A stretch of 64,000 nt of DNA, from positions 77,803,214-77,867,213 of the forward strand of contig OX457027.1 of assembly GCA_949752745.1 (NCBI GenBank), written 5' to 3'. Positions 23,222 to 33,800 of this stretch are shown piece by piece (positions within the stretch are counted from its first letter, which is position 1; each line of letters begins with the position of its first letter). This DNA is from Protula sp. h YS-2021 (Eukaryota; Annelida; Polychaeta; Sabellida; Serpulidae). Under the pieces are notes generated by a model that saw only the letters and a program-made list of their open reading frames with translations, searched no databases and was not told the DNA's origin. The translations under genes were made by a program, and so were the position numbers.

Positions 23222-24976
23222 ATGGAAATGATGTCATCTACAGACAATATAGCGACAACAACAAGGGCAACCGGTGGCGATAATGGGGGCATTGGCTGCA
23301 CTCCGCAAAATATCACGAACGCTTCTGGGATACTCAAGCTCTTTGAAATGGTAAGTGTTTGAATGGAAGTCTTTTTTATATCTAAAAAGGAAAATGCAGC
23401 AACTGGCTTTTAGAAATTTTTCGTGAACTGATGTAGCTGATTTTGATTAACATTTATTGAGAAATAGCAGTAAAAATCTAGTGTATCTGCACGGTGTTTC
23501 TTTGTTTAACTGTACAGCCTTTTACTACATTCAGAACCTTTCTTTTTCAGCTATTCTCTCTCATAGTTATCATATGCGTAACACAAGACAAGGAATTCTT
23601 AACGCGCGGAGGGGGATGGGTGATGTTTGTGGCAGTATCAGCCCTTCTAGTTGTCCTGGCCATGTTCATTATCTACCTCCTGAATATCATTGCCCGCATG
23701 CCATCTTGGTGGTGTTTGTTGGTAAGTTTATACGCTGTTTGGTGCCAATACTTGTTTTCAACTGTCGTGCATTGTACACGACTTTTTTGTGACGCCATGT
23801 AAATTTTATTACAATTACTGTCGTTTGATAAATGCTTCGCGTAAGAGTATCTACACAGCAGTTTTCACAAAGATGTTTCACTGCATATCAAGAGTTACTT
23901 TGCTGCACATTTGTGCTTTAGAGTTTATAAAATATATGTTTTCTCAATGTAGTTATTGCCATCATGTAATGTTCATACACTACACAGTTTTGTTTTGTTT
24001 TGATAGTACTCATTTTAATGCAGGACTTCGTAAACAACACGGATTTGATTGGCACTTATTTCATCGCAGGAGTTCACATACGACGCAATTCTCACAGTGC
24101 TGATTTCACTTGCAGGAGCCCATTTACAACATGATTTTCAAAGTTCTTTTTTCACTACAGAAGTTCATATCGTGGGGAAGGTGGGGGTGGGGTGCACACT
24201 GGGTGTCATGGATGTTACCATACGTGTCCAAAAGCAAACAAACAAACAAAAATGCAGAGAAAAGGGGTTAGTTTTGAGGCCAGACGTGATCTGTCCGAAA
24301 TGTCATATTTCGTTAAATGGCGGTAATTTTCATCCAGTAGTTAGCGTTACCCACAAAAAGAAGGGGGGGGGGGGGGGGGGGTTCTTTCAGAACTGCAACA
24401 GACTGTATTTAAACAATAGCACTCAGTGTTAAGGGGTCGTTTCAAAAATTCATGGACGTGCATGGTAGCCACTTTGGATGTGAATGCCGCCCCCTGGATT
24501 CACACACTACACGGTTTTCACAGTGTTTATGTCATTGCAGGAATTCATATACTACACAGTTTTCACGGTGTTGTATGTGACGTCATGTATTGCATGTGCA
24601 GCAGCCGATCACCATCCTAAAAAACAAGCCGCCCTAGATGCCGCCACCGTATGTCAAATTTCTTGTGTTGATTCTTTCTTAACCAAGGAATCATTCAACT
24701 TACTTAGAACTTGTTAGATTGCAATCGGTAATTAGTACCTTGCGTTGCAAATTTTGAAGAAAAAAATAACGACATACTTATGATATGACGTCATAAGTCA
24801 GTGATATATAAACCAGCTCTATATTCAACTATGAACTCAGCAATGATAATTCAATTACTGTGTTTTAATTTATTTTCTTTTTCTTACAGGTATTTTCATT
24901 TCTAACGACCATTCTGTATCACGTGGACACTTTTCTCAAGTATCGGGATTATAAACTGGGCAGAGATGAAAACTAA
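23222..24976 (+). CDS. Plasmolipin-like MARVEL-domain four-pass membrane protein (gene 2), 4 exons
   Basis: Coding exons are 23222-23350, 23551-23721, 24541-24648 and 24890-24976, all phase 0, giving 164 aa. An in-frame TAA lies directly before the ATG, which fixes the start region, although Met3 and Met4 are also possible starts. Donors are GTAAGT, GTAAGT and GTATGT; acceptors follow TTTTTCAG, ATTGCAG and TCTTACAG. The layout matches genes 1 and 3: ASGILKLFEM, LFSLIVIICV, GGGWVMFVAVSALLVVLAMF, EFIYYTVFTVLYVTSCIACA and VFSFLTTILYHVDTFLKYRD. GGGWVMFVAV is the plasmolipin signature. The gene is compact (1.75 kb against 6.2 and 4.6 kb). Its tail is short (YKLGRDEN) and lacks the Thr run of its neighbours. 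The N-terminal part is longer and polar. A possible AATAAA lies near 25383. Confidence 0.87.
23965..24540 (+). repeat. ~45-bp repeats of the exon-3 acceptor and exon start, in intron 2 of MARVEL gene 2
   Basis: Degenerate copies of GCAG followed by GAATTCATATACTACACAG (the true acceptor and start of exon 3 at 24541) are found near 23969, 24022, 24067, 24113, 24158 and 24494. Most are spaced 45-46 bp, and several keep a pyrimidine tract and CAG. The copy at 24070 reads EFTYDAILTVLISLAGAHLQ in the exon-3 frame, close to EFIYYTVFTVLY. A poly-G tract (24363-24380) lies between the two groups. Confidence 0.65.
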
Positions 24977-25934
24977 TCACATACATGGACTCAGGCGGCT
25001 TTTCTACACTTAGAATTCTCAGCGTTTACAGTACTTCGTGGAAGCAATAAGTGTTTATACTGACCGAAAAATCGCCACATTGCAAATCATATAGGAGATT
25101 AAGTGACTCACTGTTTTCCCGGAAGTTTAGGATGTTATATTACCTTTTTTTTTGGAAGGGTGAGAGGGCGGCTTAATTAGTGTGTCCATCAGTTTTCCTG
25201 ACGTGGCTTGACTTCCGGTTGCAACGCTTGCGCTAAACAGGCGTCTTGTTTTGTTTACGCAAAGGGTTTCTTGCCGTATAGAACAAGTATGGTTATTGTT
25301 TATGGCGGGCGGGAATTGAGAGTGCATAAGAGAGTTATAGTAGATTCTGATTCTAAAAATATATATAATTATATTTTTTGTAATAAATTAAAATTAATGT
25401 TTGTTAACATTATACGCTTGGAAGTTTCAACAGAAAAAAACATTGTTTGTGTGTCTTTGTTTGTACAAGTTTTACTAATTGAGATGATACAAAAAATGAA
25501 AGCGGGAAATTTAAACCCTGTCATTGAAATTTGTAGTTATTTCATGTGGTGTTGTACTTTTTGATGAACTGATAATAACACACGTTTTTTATGAAACAAA
25601 ATAAATACTTAATATCTAATCATGAAAGGAGATTTTTATTTATTTAATTAATCTGAAGTTTTGCAGTTAAGCTAAAAAAAGCCTTTTAGTAGAGATCTTC
25701 CCTGCGACAAAAAGTTAGCAAAACACAAATTCTGGGACCCAGTCAGGGGTAAAATTATGGTTGTCTTCGGTGGTCTCCGTATGGTTGACGTTATGATGAC
25801 ACATTTTTCTTTGTTACACTTTGCACGTTGCGATCTCAAGCTTTTGTTGCATCTGAATGAGATCAAGTAATCATAGTACACAAACTAATGGTCAGTTCAA
25901 ACTGAGACTTAAAACTAGCCCGGTTGGGTCAAAC
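24977..25934. other. 3' flank of MARVEL gene 2
   Basis: No gene is recognised. AT-rich 3' UTR-like sequence with AATAAA near 25383 is present. The 118-codon frame at 25208-25564 has no recognisable domain. Confidence 0.4.
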
Positions 25935-27035
25935 TTGGATTTCCTGTGAGAGGAAAGTAGTATAAGATACGTAAGCCCCCGACTTGATGAATATGTTCGT
26001 CAAATATAACATACAGTAGTTTTAAAATAAACAGCTCTATGAAGTTAGGATTTACCTTGGATTTGCTGTGAGAGGAAAGTAGTATAAGATACGTAAGCCC
26101 CCGACTTGATGAATATGTTCGTCAAATATAACATTCAGTAGTTTTAAAATAAACAGCTCTATGAAGTTAGGATTTACCTTGGATTTGCTGTGAGAGGAAA
26201 GTAGTATAAGATACGTAAGCCCCCGACTTGATGAATATGTTCGTCAAATATAACATACAGTAGTTTTAAAATAAACAGCTCTATGAAGTTAGGATTTACC
26301 TGTTTGTAGCGTGGACTGTTAGCAATTAAGACTTAGTCAATGGTAGTGCGGCGCAGTTCAACCAAACAATTTACTACTCACTCTCCGAAAGACAGAGAAA
26401 GTTCAGTGAATACAACAACGTCCATTCAACGTCCATATTTCAGTCCTCGGCATCATAAGACTATAGTTTATAAATTCCAGTCTTTTCAGAAGGTGCTTTT
26501 TTTTTTTTGTTTTTTTTTTAAATGTTTTTTGTTGTGGTTTTTGTTTTTGTTCGTTTTTTTTTGTCGTGACCATTTCTAACCAACGTCTTTGTTTAAACGT
26601 TCAACAGACGTCGACGCATAGAAATTGTTCAGAGTAGGGTGAAAACGCCGATTCCAGACCAGGAAGTGACGTCATTCTGTGTGGACCGGAAGTGACGTCA
26701 TAGGTGTAGTCATGGTAACGAAGTAACGTAGTCATGGTAACGAAGCGTAGCCATGGTAATGTGTTGTAGTCATGGCAACGTAGCCATGATAGTCATGGCA
26801 ACCCTAGAAAGTGAGGGCCTCCCCCCTCCCCCCCTAGGCGAGCAACATTGTATCAAGTCAGCACGCCAAGTGAGCATAAGTTACACAAAACAATTCGGTT
26901 TGCCACAGGACAGGTGGTAAAAGTCAAGAGACGACAGAGCTCACAGCGTGAGAAACAATTCCACTAGGACAGGTGGCAAAAATCAAGAGATGAAAGAGCT
27001 CACAGCATGAGAAAAATTAAAGTAAGATGGCTTTG
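25935..27035 (+). repeat. Left terminal inverted repeat, with three 122-bp units
   Basis: It starts with three near-identical 122-bp units (25935, 26057, 26179; TTGGATTT(C/G)CTGTGAGAGG...). Then comes a segment around 26340 whose 56-codon reading (MVVRRSSTKQ...) is repeated in the right arm, a poly-T tract, the regulatory-looking block at 26640-26800, and a segment with two copies of GGACAGGTGG and AAAGAGCTCACAGC. The right arm carries only about 1.3 of the 122-bp units. Confidence 0.8.
26640..26800 (+). promoter_or_regulatory. CRE/ETS composite and RFX-like half sites inside the inverted repeat
   Basis: Two full CRE palindromes (TGACGTCA) occur in GGAAGTGACGTCATTCTG and in GACCGGAAGTGACGTCATAG. 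The second is the ETS-CRE composite typical of strong TATA-less promoters. Several CCATGGTAAC and CATGGCAAC words follow, resembling X-box (RFX) half sites. The right arm keeps both CRE palindromes (about 29010-29045). Promoter activity is inferred only from motifs. Confidence 0.4.
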
Positions 27036-27575
27036 TTCTAGACGCTGGGTATAGTTGAACAGTCTCATAAACAGTTGTTTTAATCCATGCTTATAAATGG
27101 GTCGAAGGTCATAACTTGCTATTTCACGCGCATCTTCAAGTCCTTGTTCTTCATATTCTAAAACCTTTTCTTGAAATTTGTCATCATAGTCATCGTAGAC
27201 TTCTTGAACCATATCATGCCAAACAGAGTCTATTTCTGACTCACTTTCAGAGTCTGTTTCTGACTCACTTTCAGAACTCCTATCATCAACATCTTTACCA
27301 CACCTCTCCATATGTTTGAGCAAAGCTTCTTCGCTATTGTATAATGCACCACATTCTGTACAAGCATGTGCATTCTTTTCAGCTATATTGACGCTTTGAC
27401 TTTCCATAGAAGACTCATCTAAAGTTTCCGTGAAAGGTAGTTTTACAGGGTTTTCGTTATCCGATTCTTCATCCACTTCTGAAGTGTGAGCAACCTTTAA
27501 GTGTCTTTTAAGACTTTGTGTCCAATTGTAAGATTTCGAACAAATGTCACATTTTATACATCCTTTCAGTTCAAC
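27000..27575 (-). pseudogene. C2H2 zinc-finger protein, C-terminal fragment carried in the 3.6-kb element
   Basis: The minus frame is open from 27575 to 27000, about 190 codons. It begins with a canonical C2H2 finger, CDICSKSYNWTQSLKRHLKV followed by AH. Then come an acidic linker (DEESDNENPV), a second finger-like module CTECGALYNSEEALLKHMER followed by C (CCHC-like), a Ser/Glu/Asp-rich tract, and an acidic helix-rich C-terminus. There is no ATG at its start. The frame opens right after a stop (TAG) that overlaps a possible acceptor (GTGTAG), so it may be a last exon or a truncated gene. The end of the frame runs into the left inverted repeat. C2H2 fingers usually bind DNA or RNA; no further role can be given. 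Confidence 0.5.
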
Positions 27576-27779
27576 CTACACTATTCAAATGATGAGAAAG
27601 TCTTTAAACATTGCTTTATATACAACTTGTTGAACAACAACTTGCTGAACATGTTGAACATGTTGAACATGTTGAACAGGTTTGAACTATTTGTTGAACT
27701 TGTCCAAAAATTGTTGAACAATACTATGACGTAATATGGTTAAAAAAATAAATAAAACAGGTGTTTTGAATGGGGCTTG

Positions 27780-28085
27780 CCAAAAACCAAATTTGTTAAA
27801 TTTGGTCTGGAACCACCATTTTCCTACTACTATAACTTTAGAACATTCGAATAAGTAGCATGCTAAAATGTTCAAACTTATTTTATATATTATATGTTGT
27901 TAAAAACTAAATTTGTTAAATTTGGTTTCGAAATACCATTTTCGCACTACTATAACTTTAGAACATTCGAATAAGTAGCTTGGTAAAATGTTAAAACTTA
28001 TTTTATACATTATATGTTTTCCAAAAACTACATTTGTTAAATGTGCTTTAGAAGTGTCATTTTCCAACTACTATAACATAAAACA
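27780..28085. repeat. ~122-bp tandem repeat inside the 3.6-kb element
   Basis: Two and a half units start near 27780, 27900 and 28022. They share AAATTTGTTAAATTTGGT, ACTACTATAACTTTAGAAC and ATTCGAATAAGTAGC. A shorter pair of 52-bp units (GAGTGCACTCTGAAATTTAT...) follows at 28146-28250. A duplicated segment around AACGGATAAATATGCAA with poly-G lies at 28470-28650. Confidence 0.75.
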
Positions 28086-28709
28086 TAACATTGGGCTTAA
28101 CGTAGGGAAAATCCCATTTCTTCTCAAATTTATTGATTGTTCCCACGCTCTGATCGAGTGCACTCTGAAATTTATCGATCGGTTTCCTCCCCACACTCTG
28201 AACGAGTGCACTCTGAAATTTATCGATCGGTTTCCTCCCCACACTCTGAGACCTTTCATATACTTATTCCTATGCTGTGTGTGTGTGGTTATTGTAATGG
28301 AACCATTGAAATATGACTAATTAAATATTATCTGTGAAAATAGACATAGAAATGTAGTTACTATGTAAAAAAACAAAACAAAAAAGTCATAGAGTCACAT
28401 AATGTCACAGAGTCACATGATGTCACAGTCACATGTTGTCACATAATGTTACAGAGTCACAAAAGTGAACAAAAAACAAAAATGTGTAGAATTGTCTGAA
28501 ACGGATAAATATGCAACAATCACAAATTCGACCCGTGGGGGGGGGGGGGGGGGGGGAGGTCGACCCAAAAAAAACAAAAATGTTTAGAATTGCCTGAAAC
28601 GGATAAATATGCAAAATCGCAAATTCGACCCCCGGGGGGGAGGGGGAGGTCGACTTACTCTGTGCCTGCTACTTGCTGCCTCTCTCTATCCCTGTGAGAA
28701 AGTCTCACG

Positions 28710-29185
28710 GTTTGCCTCTTACTTTAATTGTTTTTCACGCTGTGAGCTCTTTCATCTCTTGATTTGCACCTGTCCTAGTGGAATTGTTTCTCACGCTGTG
28801 AGCTCTGTCGTCTCTTGATTTTTACCACCTGTCCTGTGGCAAACCGATTTTGCATGTGATCAAATTGTTGTGTGTAACTTATGCTCACTTGGCGTGCTGA
28901 CTTGATACAATGTTGCTCGCCTAGGGGGGGGGGGGGGGGGGAGGGGAAAGGCCTCACTTTCTAGGGTTGCCATGACTATCATGGCTACGTTGCCATGACT
29001 ACACCTATGACGTCACTTCCGGTCCACACAGAATGACGTCACTTCCTGGTCTGGAATCGGCGTTTTCACCCTACTCTGAACAATTTCTATGCGTCGACGT
29101 CTGTTGAACGTTTAAACAAAGACGTTGGTTAGAAATGGTCACGACAAAAAAAAAACGAACAAAAACAAAAACCACAACAAAAAAC

Positions 29186-29218
<33 letters not shown>

Positions 29219-29573
29219 ACCTTCTGAAAAGACTGGAATTTATAAACTATAGTCTTATGATGCCGAGGACTGAAATATGGACGTTGAATGGACGTTGTTG
29301 TATTCACTGAACTTTCTCTGTCTTTCGGAGAGTGAGTAGTAAATTGTTTGGTTGAACTGCGCCGCACTACCATTGACTAAGTCTTAATTGCTAACAGTCC
29401 ACGCTACAAACAGGTAAATCCTAACTTCATAGAGCTGATTATTTTAAAACTACTGTATGTTATATTTGACGAACATATTCATCAAGTCGGGGGCTTACGT
29501 ATCTTATACTACTTTCCTCTCACAGCAAATCCAAGGTAAATCCTAACTTCATAGAGCTGTTTATTTTAAAACT
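28710..29573 (-). repeat. Right terminal inverted repeat
   Basis: This is the reverse complement of the left arm with small indels: TTGCCTCTTACTTTAATTG near 28712, CTGTGAGCTCTTTCATCTC, CAATGTTGCTCGCCTAGG and a long poly-G, then a poly-A tract matching the left poly-T. It ends TTTTAAAACT at 29573, after which the sequence (CCCGACTGG) is no longer shared. Confidence 0.8.
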
Positions 29574-29734
29574 CCCGACTGGAGTCCAGGCGGAAAGGTG
29601 GGCGGGATCAAGAAAATCATTGAATAAACCGAAATTCCCTGCAGTATGACTCAAAATTTCGACAAAATTATTGTTTCAGTTCCTGGACAACTCCGGTCTT
29701 TGCTACCCCCGCTTCTATTTTCAGTCCCTGGTCT

Positions 29735-30232
29735 AGGACAATTCCCCCCAGACAACTCCCCCCCCCCCGACAATCACCCCGAACAATTCCCCCCCCCTCC
29801 CACTTATTTTTTTATTTTTATTTTACTTTGAATGTCAAAACAAGAATAAAACAACCAGCTATCTCTTATTCTTTATTTGTAAAACACCTTAAAATCAAAA
29901 AATGCAAAATTCTTCTGTCTGCCATTTAAAACCTGATGTTGTGGGCAATTCCACGCAAATAGTCAACAATCTGTCGGTTTTCGAAGTCGCGGATTATGTT
30001 TGAAATGTTTGAAAAGTGCAATTACAAGATGAAAGGACAATTTAAAAGGGTAATAATTTGTAAAAAAAAAAAAAAAGACAGAAAATAGAAAGAAAAGAAA
30101 AAAATTGGAAAATTAAAAATGAATTGGAGGGGGGAATAGTCCTCGGGGGGAATTGTCCTACGGGGGGGGGGGGGGGGGAATTGTTCGGGGGGGAGTTGAC
30201 TGGGGGGAATTGTCTGGGTGGGGGGTTGTCCT
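29735..30232. mobile_element. Small element with GGACAATTCCCCCC inverted ends
   Basis: The left side has GGACAATTCCCCCCAGACAA, ACAATC and GAACAATTCC motifs. The right side has the same words reversed (GGGGGGAATTGTCC, GGGGAATTGTTCG, GGGGGTTGTCC). Just outside, CCCCGCTTCTATTTTCAG on the left and CCCCGCTTCTGTTTTCAG on the right form a direct repeat of about 18 bp. It may be a long target-region duplication or part of the element. No protein is seen. Confidence 0.5.
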
Positions 30233-30834
30233 GTTCCCCGCTTCTGTTTTCAGCCCCTTCAAGAAAAAACCCCTTCAAGAAGTTCAGTAGATTTTTTGGT
30301 TACAATGAACTTCTTCAATACTTATAGTCAATCGATCGTCGCTGCATGATTGCGCTTTGGACCAAATCCACCACCCCAAAATGGCATAAATAATCTGAAA
30401 GACTTGATTATAAGCACAGTATATAATTACATAGGGATCTATATAAATTGCGAGTTGAAAGTAGTCACTTGCAAAACCTTTTGAGTAAATATTTTGCTTA
30501 TGCGCACTGACTTCTAGAGTACGTGTATGTGAATGATAGCCCTGTACCGTAATGTATGCATTCCTTATTTGCTTCTGTATCGTATTAAAAGCGTCTGTGA
30601 GTATTAACTAGGCCGCAATTACTTATGTTGAAAAATTGAATCTAAAATATTTTATTTTGAACGTTTCTGCACTGGATTTTCGTCAAGCGAATTAAGACAC
30701 AGCTGCAAGTCTGGAACTTAGTAACTGACTTTCTATTACTTTTCAAAGAAAATTAATACAATAATTTGAGTGAAATCTAGGATTAATTAGCGCAGCTTAC
30801 AAAGATATCAACTGCTGCAGACTACAGCTTCAAA

Positions 30835-33800
30835 ATGTCTTCGAATGGAATAAGCATAGACGGCGATTACTTAAAGAGTGCTCCGGGCATTCTGAAAATT
30901 GTTGAAGTGGTATGTATAAGTGGTATGTTTCAGTGGTATGTATAAGAATAGAGGTAAATATACAAGAGTTAACGTAATGTAAAACGCCTGATATAATTGA
31001 TCAGTGAGACTACTACAACAGCTTTTATTTGTTTGAAGAGTAGAAGTTACGAAAGACATCATGAGTTTTTTTTTTCGTTTCGCTCCAGAAACTGGTTTTG
31101 CTTCTAGTTGTAAAGGCTTTGTCAGTACACAAAAGCTCTCCCCACTCTCTATCAAGCTCCGGGAGGAGGGGGAGGGATGTGCTTGCTATTACATATTGGC
31201 GGAGGGCTGTGATTAGCGAAAAGTAAAAAAAGTAATAAAAATAAACAAACAAAAACTCATTTCTAAAGCAAAATATTCAGCAGTTCACCAAGAAATGATA
31301 TTTTCAAAAATAATTTTCTCCCTTCCAGTAGAATTTAGAAGTTTAAGAAATTTTCAGAAATTTACAGAAAATATTTTGGCACCTTTGTAAGAAATTTTTT
31401 TGTCAGTTCGAAAACTTTCTAGAAAAAAAAGAAACACAGCTTTGCTGCTTAGTCTATAAAACGGCATCCCCCCCCCCCCCCCACCTGACCAAGGATAGTG
31501 TACTAAAGCTAATACTTTATATGAATATTAAGTATATTTAATGTGACCAAGTAAGATTTTGCCTCAACACGTCGTTCTTATAAAACCAACATATTTTCTC
31601 TATGCTCAACGTATTTGACTTATACAAATCAAGCACATGCCATTTATGTAATGCACACTGTTGCTGTTATCAGATTCGACAGGTTTGTGCGCAAATGGTG
31701 CTGCAGCCCTTACGCGTTGCATTTCTTGATAAAAAAATCGCTGTTTTGACCATGAAAATGAAAACAAAGGCGAAAACAAAAAGTAAGGTGCAAAACTTCA
31801 GATCAAGTACTACGTGCAAAATTTGGGATTCCTGGGGCCCGTATGCTTAGAGGTGCAGCCAAAAAGACAGACCAGTAAAGAGAAAGATGGTCTAAAGTAT
31901 CAACCCCGTACAACTTCAATATACCTTTGCAAGTCTTCGACTTGCTAAGTATTAAAAATCGCACATTTCTCTGTGAAAAGCGAAAAATCTCACATTTTGA
32001 GTGAGGGGGCGGGGAGGGGGATTACATCCCCAAATAAACAATGTACAGGAGCATCCCTACTCTTTCAAGACCCGAAGATGCTAAGCAGTGATTGACTAAT
32101 ATTCACTAATTTTCTTTCTACGTAATATTTCCATTTTTAAGGCATTTTTACTTTCACTTAATTTGTAAGCATTGTATTTTGCAGGTGTTCGGTGTGATAG
32201 TGATGGGGGTGGTCACCATTGATGTCTACTTCCTGAACCACGACGGCGGGGGATGGATTATGTTCGTCGCCGTCACCGCTCTCGTCACAACCCTCGTTCT
32301 GTTCTTCCTCAATCTCTTCTCAATCTGGTCTAGATTACCGACATGGCGCCTGTTGCTCGTAAGTCAACATCAGGAAATTGCGGGGGTGGGGGTGGGGAGG
32401 TGGTATGTTTTCGCACGTCACAGGCGTAAGAGTTTGCTTTGGCTCTGAAAAGAACTTGAAAAGCCATGAAATGAGGAAAAGGAGGAGGGAACTAAATAAA
32501 TAAGTTGTCGCCTCAAAGCAATTTGCTCTCTCAGCAGAACAGCCGCAGAGGTGCTAAGTTAAACGTCCAGAATGACATCTTTTAACTTTGTAGAATTCTA
32601 ATAATCCATTTAGTAAACTTAAAAATGACTAAAATTGTGTTAGGATCAATTAAATTCGTCCCGAGCCAAGATTTCTAGGGCCCATTTCCTAGTCGTTGTT
32701 GAGGGTCCACTGAGTCCCCGTATAATTGTGTCACAGGAAATTCAAAATGGCGGCCCTGGAACCATATCGGATAATGGATTGTATTAAGAATTTAACATGG
32801 TTACCTTGCGGAAATTGTCGAGTTCAAGTCATGATGAAAAGCAAATTCAAAATTGGAATCCAAGTCTGTTATCTGGGAGGGTGGAAGTTGTGGGGCGTTG
32901 GAGGCAGTCATGTACCAACTAGTTGCCATGAGTGTCCATCACTTTTTAAACTGACCCTTAAACCTTGAGTTCGATTCCGAAAGAACCCTTCTTTTGCGGA
33001 GAACGAGGAGTACTGGATGAGCATTACCCCCTTTTAAACGAAACTGGCAATTCGCGTGGACCTGTTTCTTCGCGTCTTTTGGACACATATGAGGACGCGG
33101 ACAGCTCAGTGAATATTACCCTCTTTTAAACGAAATTGGCAATCCTCACCTGGCCTCAAAATTCCCCCTCTTCCTTCGCGTTTTTTGGGCAGGTATGGTA
33201 ACATGTATGGTATCAGGTGGTCCTCTCGGGTCTTTTATGTGGCTCACCCATACATTTTTTTACTGTTCCTGAAATGATGGTTTCTTTAACGCATGTCCAA
33301 CAAGCAGGTCCGTGGACATTGTGCCCAGCCGTAAAAGCGAAAAGGAGAAACCGACCAATTTGGACAGAATATAGATTTGGTTGTAGGTCTGATGGCCAGC
33401 ATTACTATCAAAAGTAATCGGGCTAGATCTCTGGGACGAACACACTGTTTGGTGTCTGTTAAAGCTATCTATTTATTTGGCCACTGAAGATCTGTTTGGG
33501 ATATAGAAAGGGAGGGATGGAACGAAAGGAAAAACAAAATTAGAAAGAAACCATGACAGAAAAAGCATTTTGAAAATTGGCTATTAAATTTGTTTTACAT
33601 ATCTTCTATTTAGCCAGTTTTTGGCGGATTGCCAAAAAAGCACTTTTCAAAAGCGGACCGTCTAGTGAACCTGTATGCATAATTTGAAGGCAATCTGATC
33701 CAAACTGTAGGGTAAAATACTTTGGAAAATTCGCTACCAAAAATAAAAAAATGCCCCCTATATTAAGTTTTGGTGAATCGCCAAATAATTTCAAGCGTGG

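Larger units (their letters stand above)
25935..29573. mobile_element. 3.6-kb element with ~0.9-1.1 kb terminal inverted repeats (Polinton/Maverick-like form)
   Basis: About 1.1 kb at the left (to ~27035) is repeated in reverse at the right (~28710-29573). The right end, read inward, begins AGTTTTAAAATAAACAGCTC, and AGT...ACT termini with very long inverted repeats are the habit of Polinton/Maverick elements. The left side begins inside a 122-bp unit, so its outermost bases may be lost. The interior (~1.7 kb) has no DNA polymerase, integrase or capsid gene. It holds a broken C2H2 gene and tandem repeats. It is probably a non-autonomous deletion derivative. A fold-back element is the alternative, since no 6-bp target duplication was identified. 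Confidence 0.6.

Noticed and set aside
26340..26579. ORF MVVRRSSTKQ... present in both inverted arms
   Set aside because: Its duplication is explained by the inverted repeat. It runs into poly-T (poly-Phe) and has no known domain.
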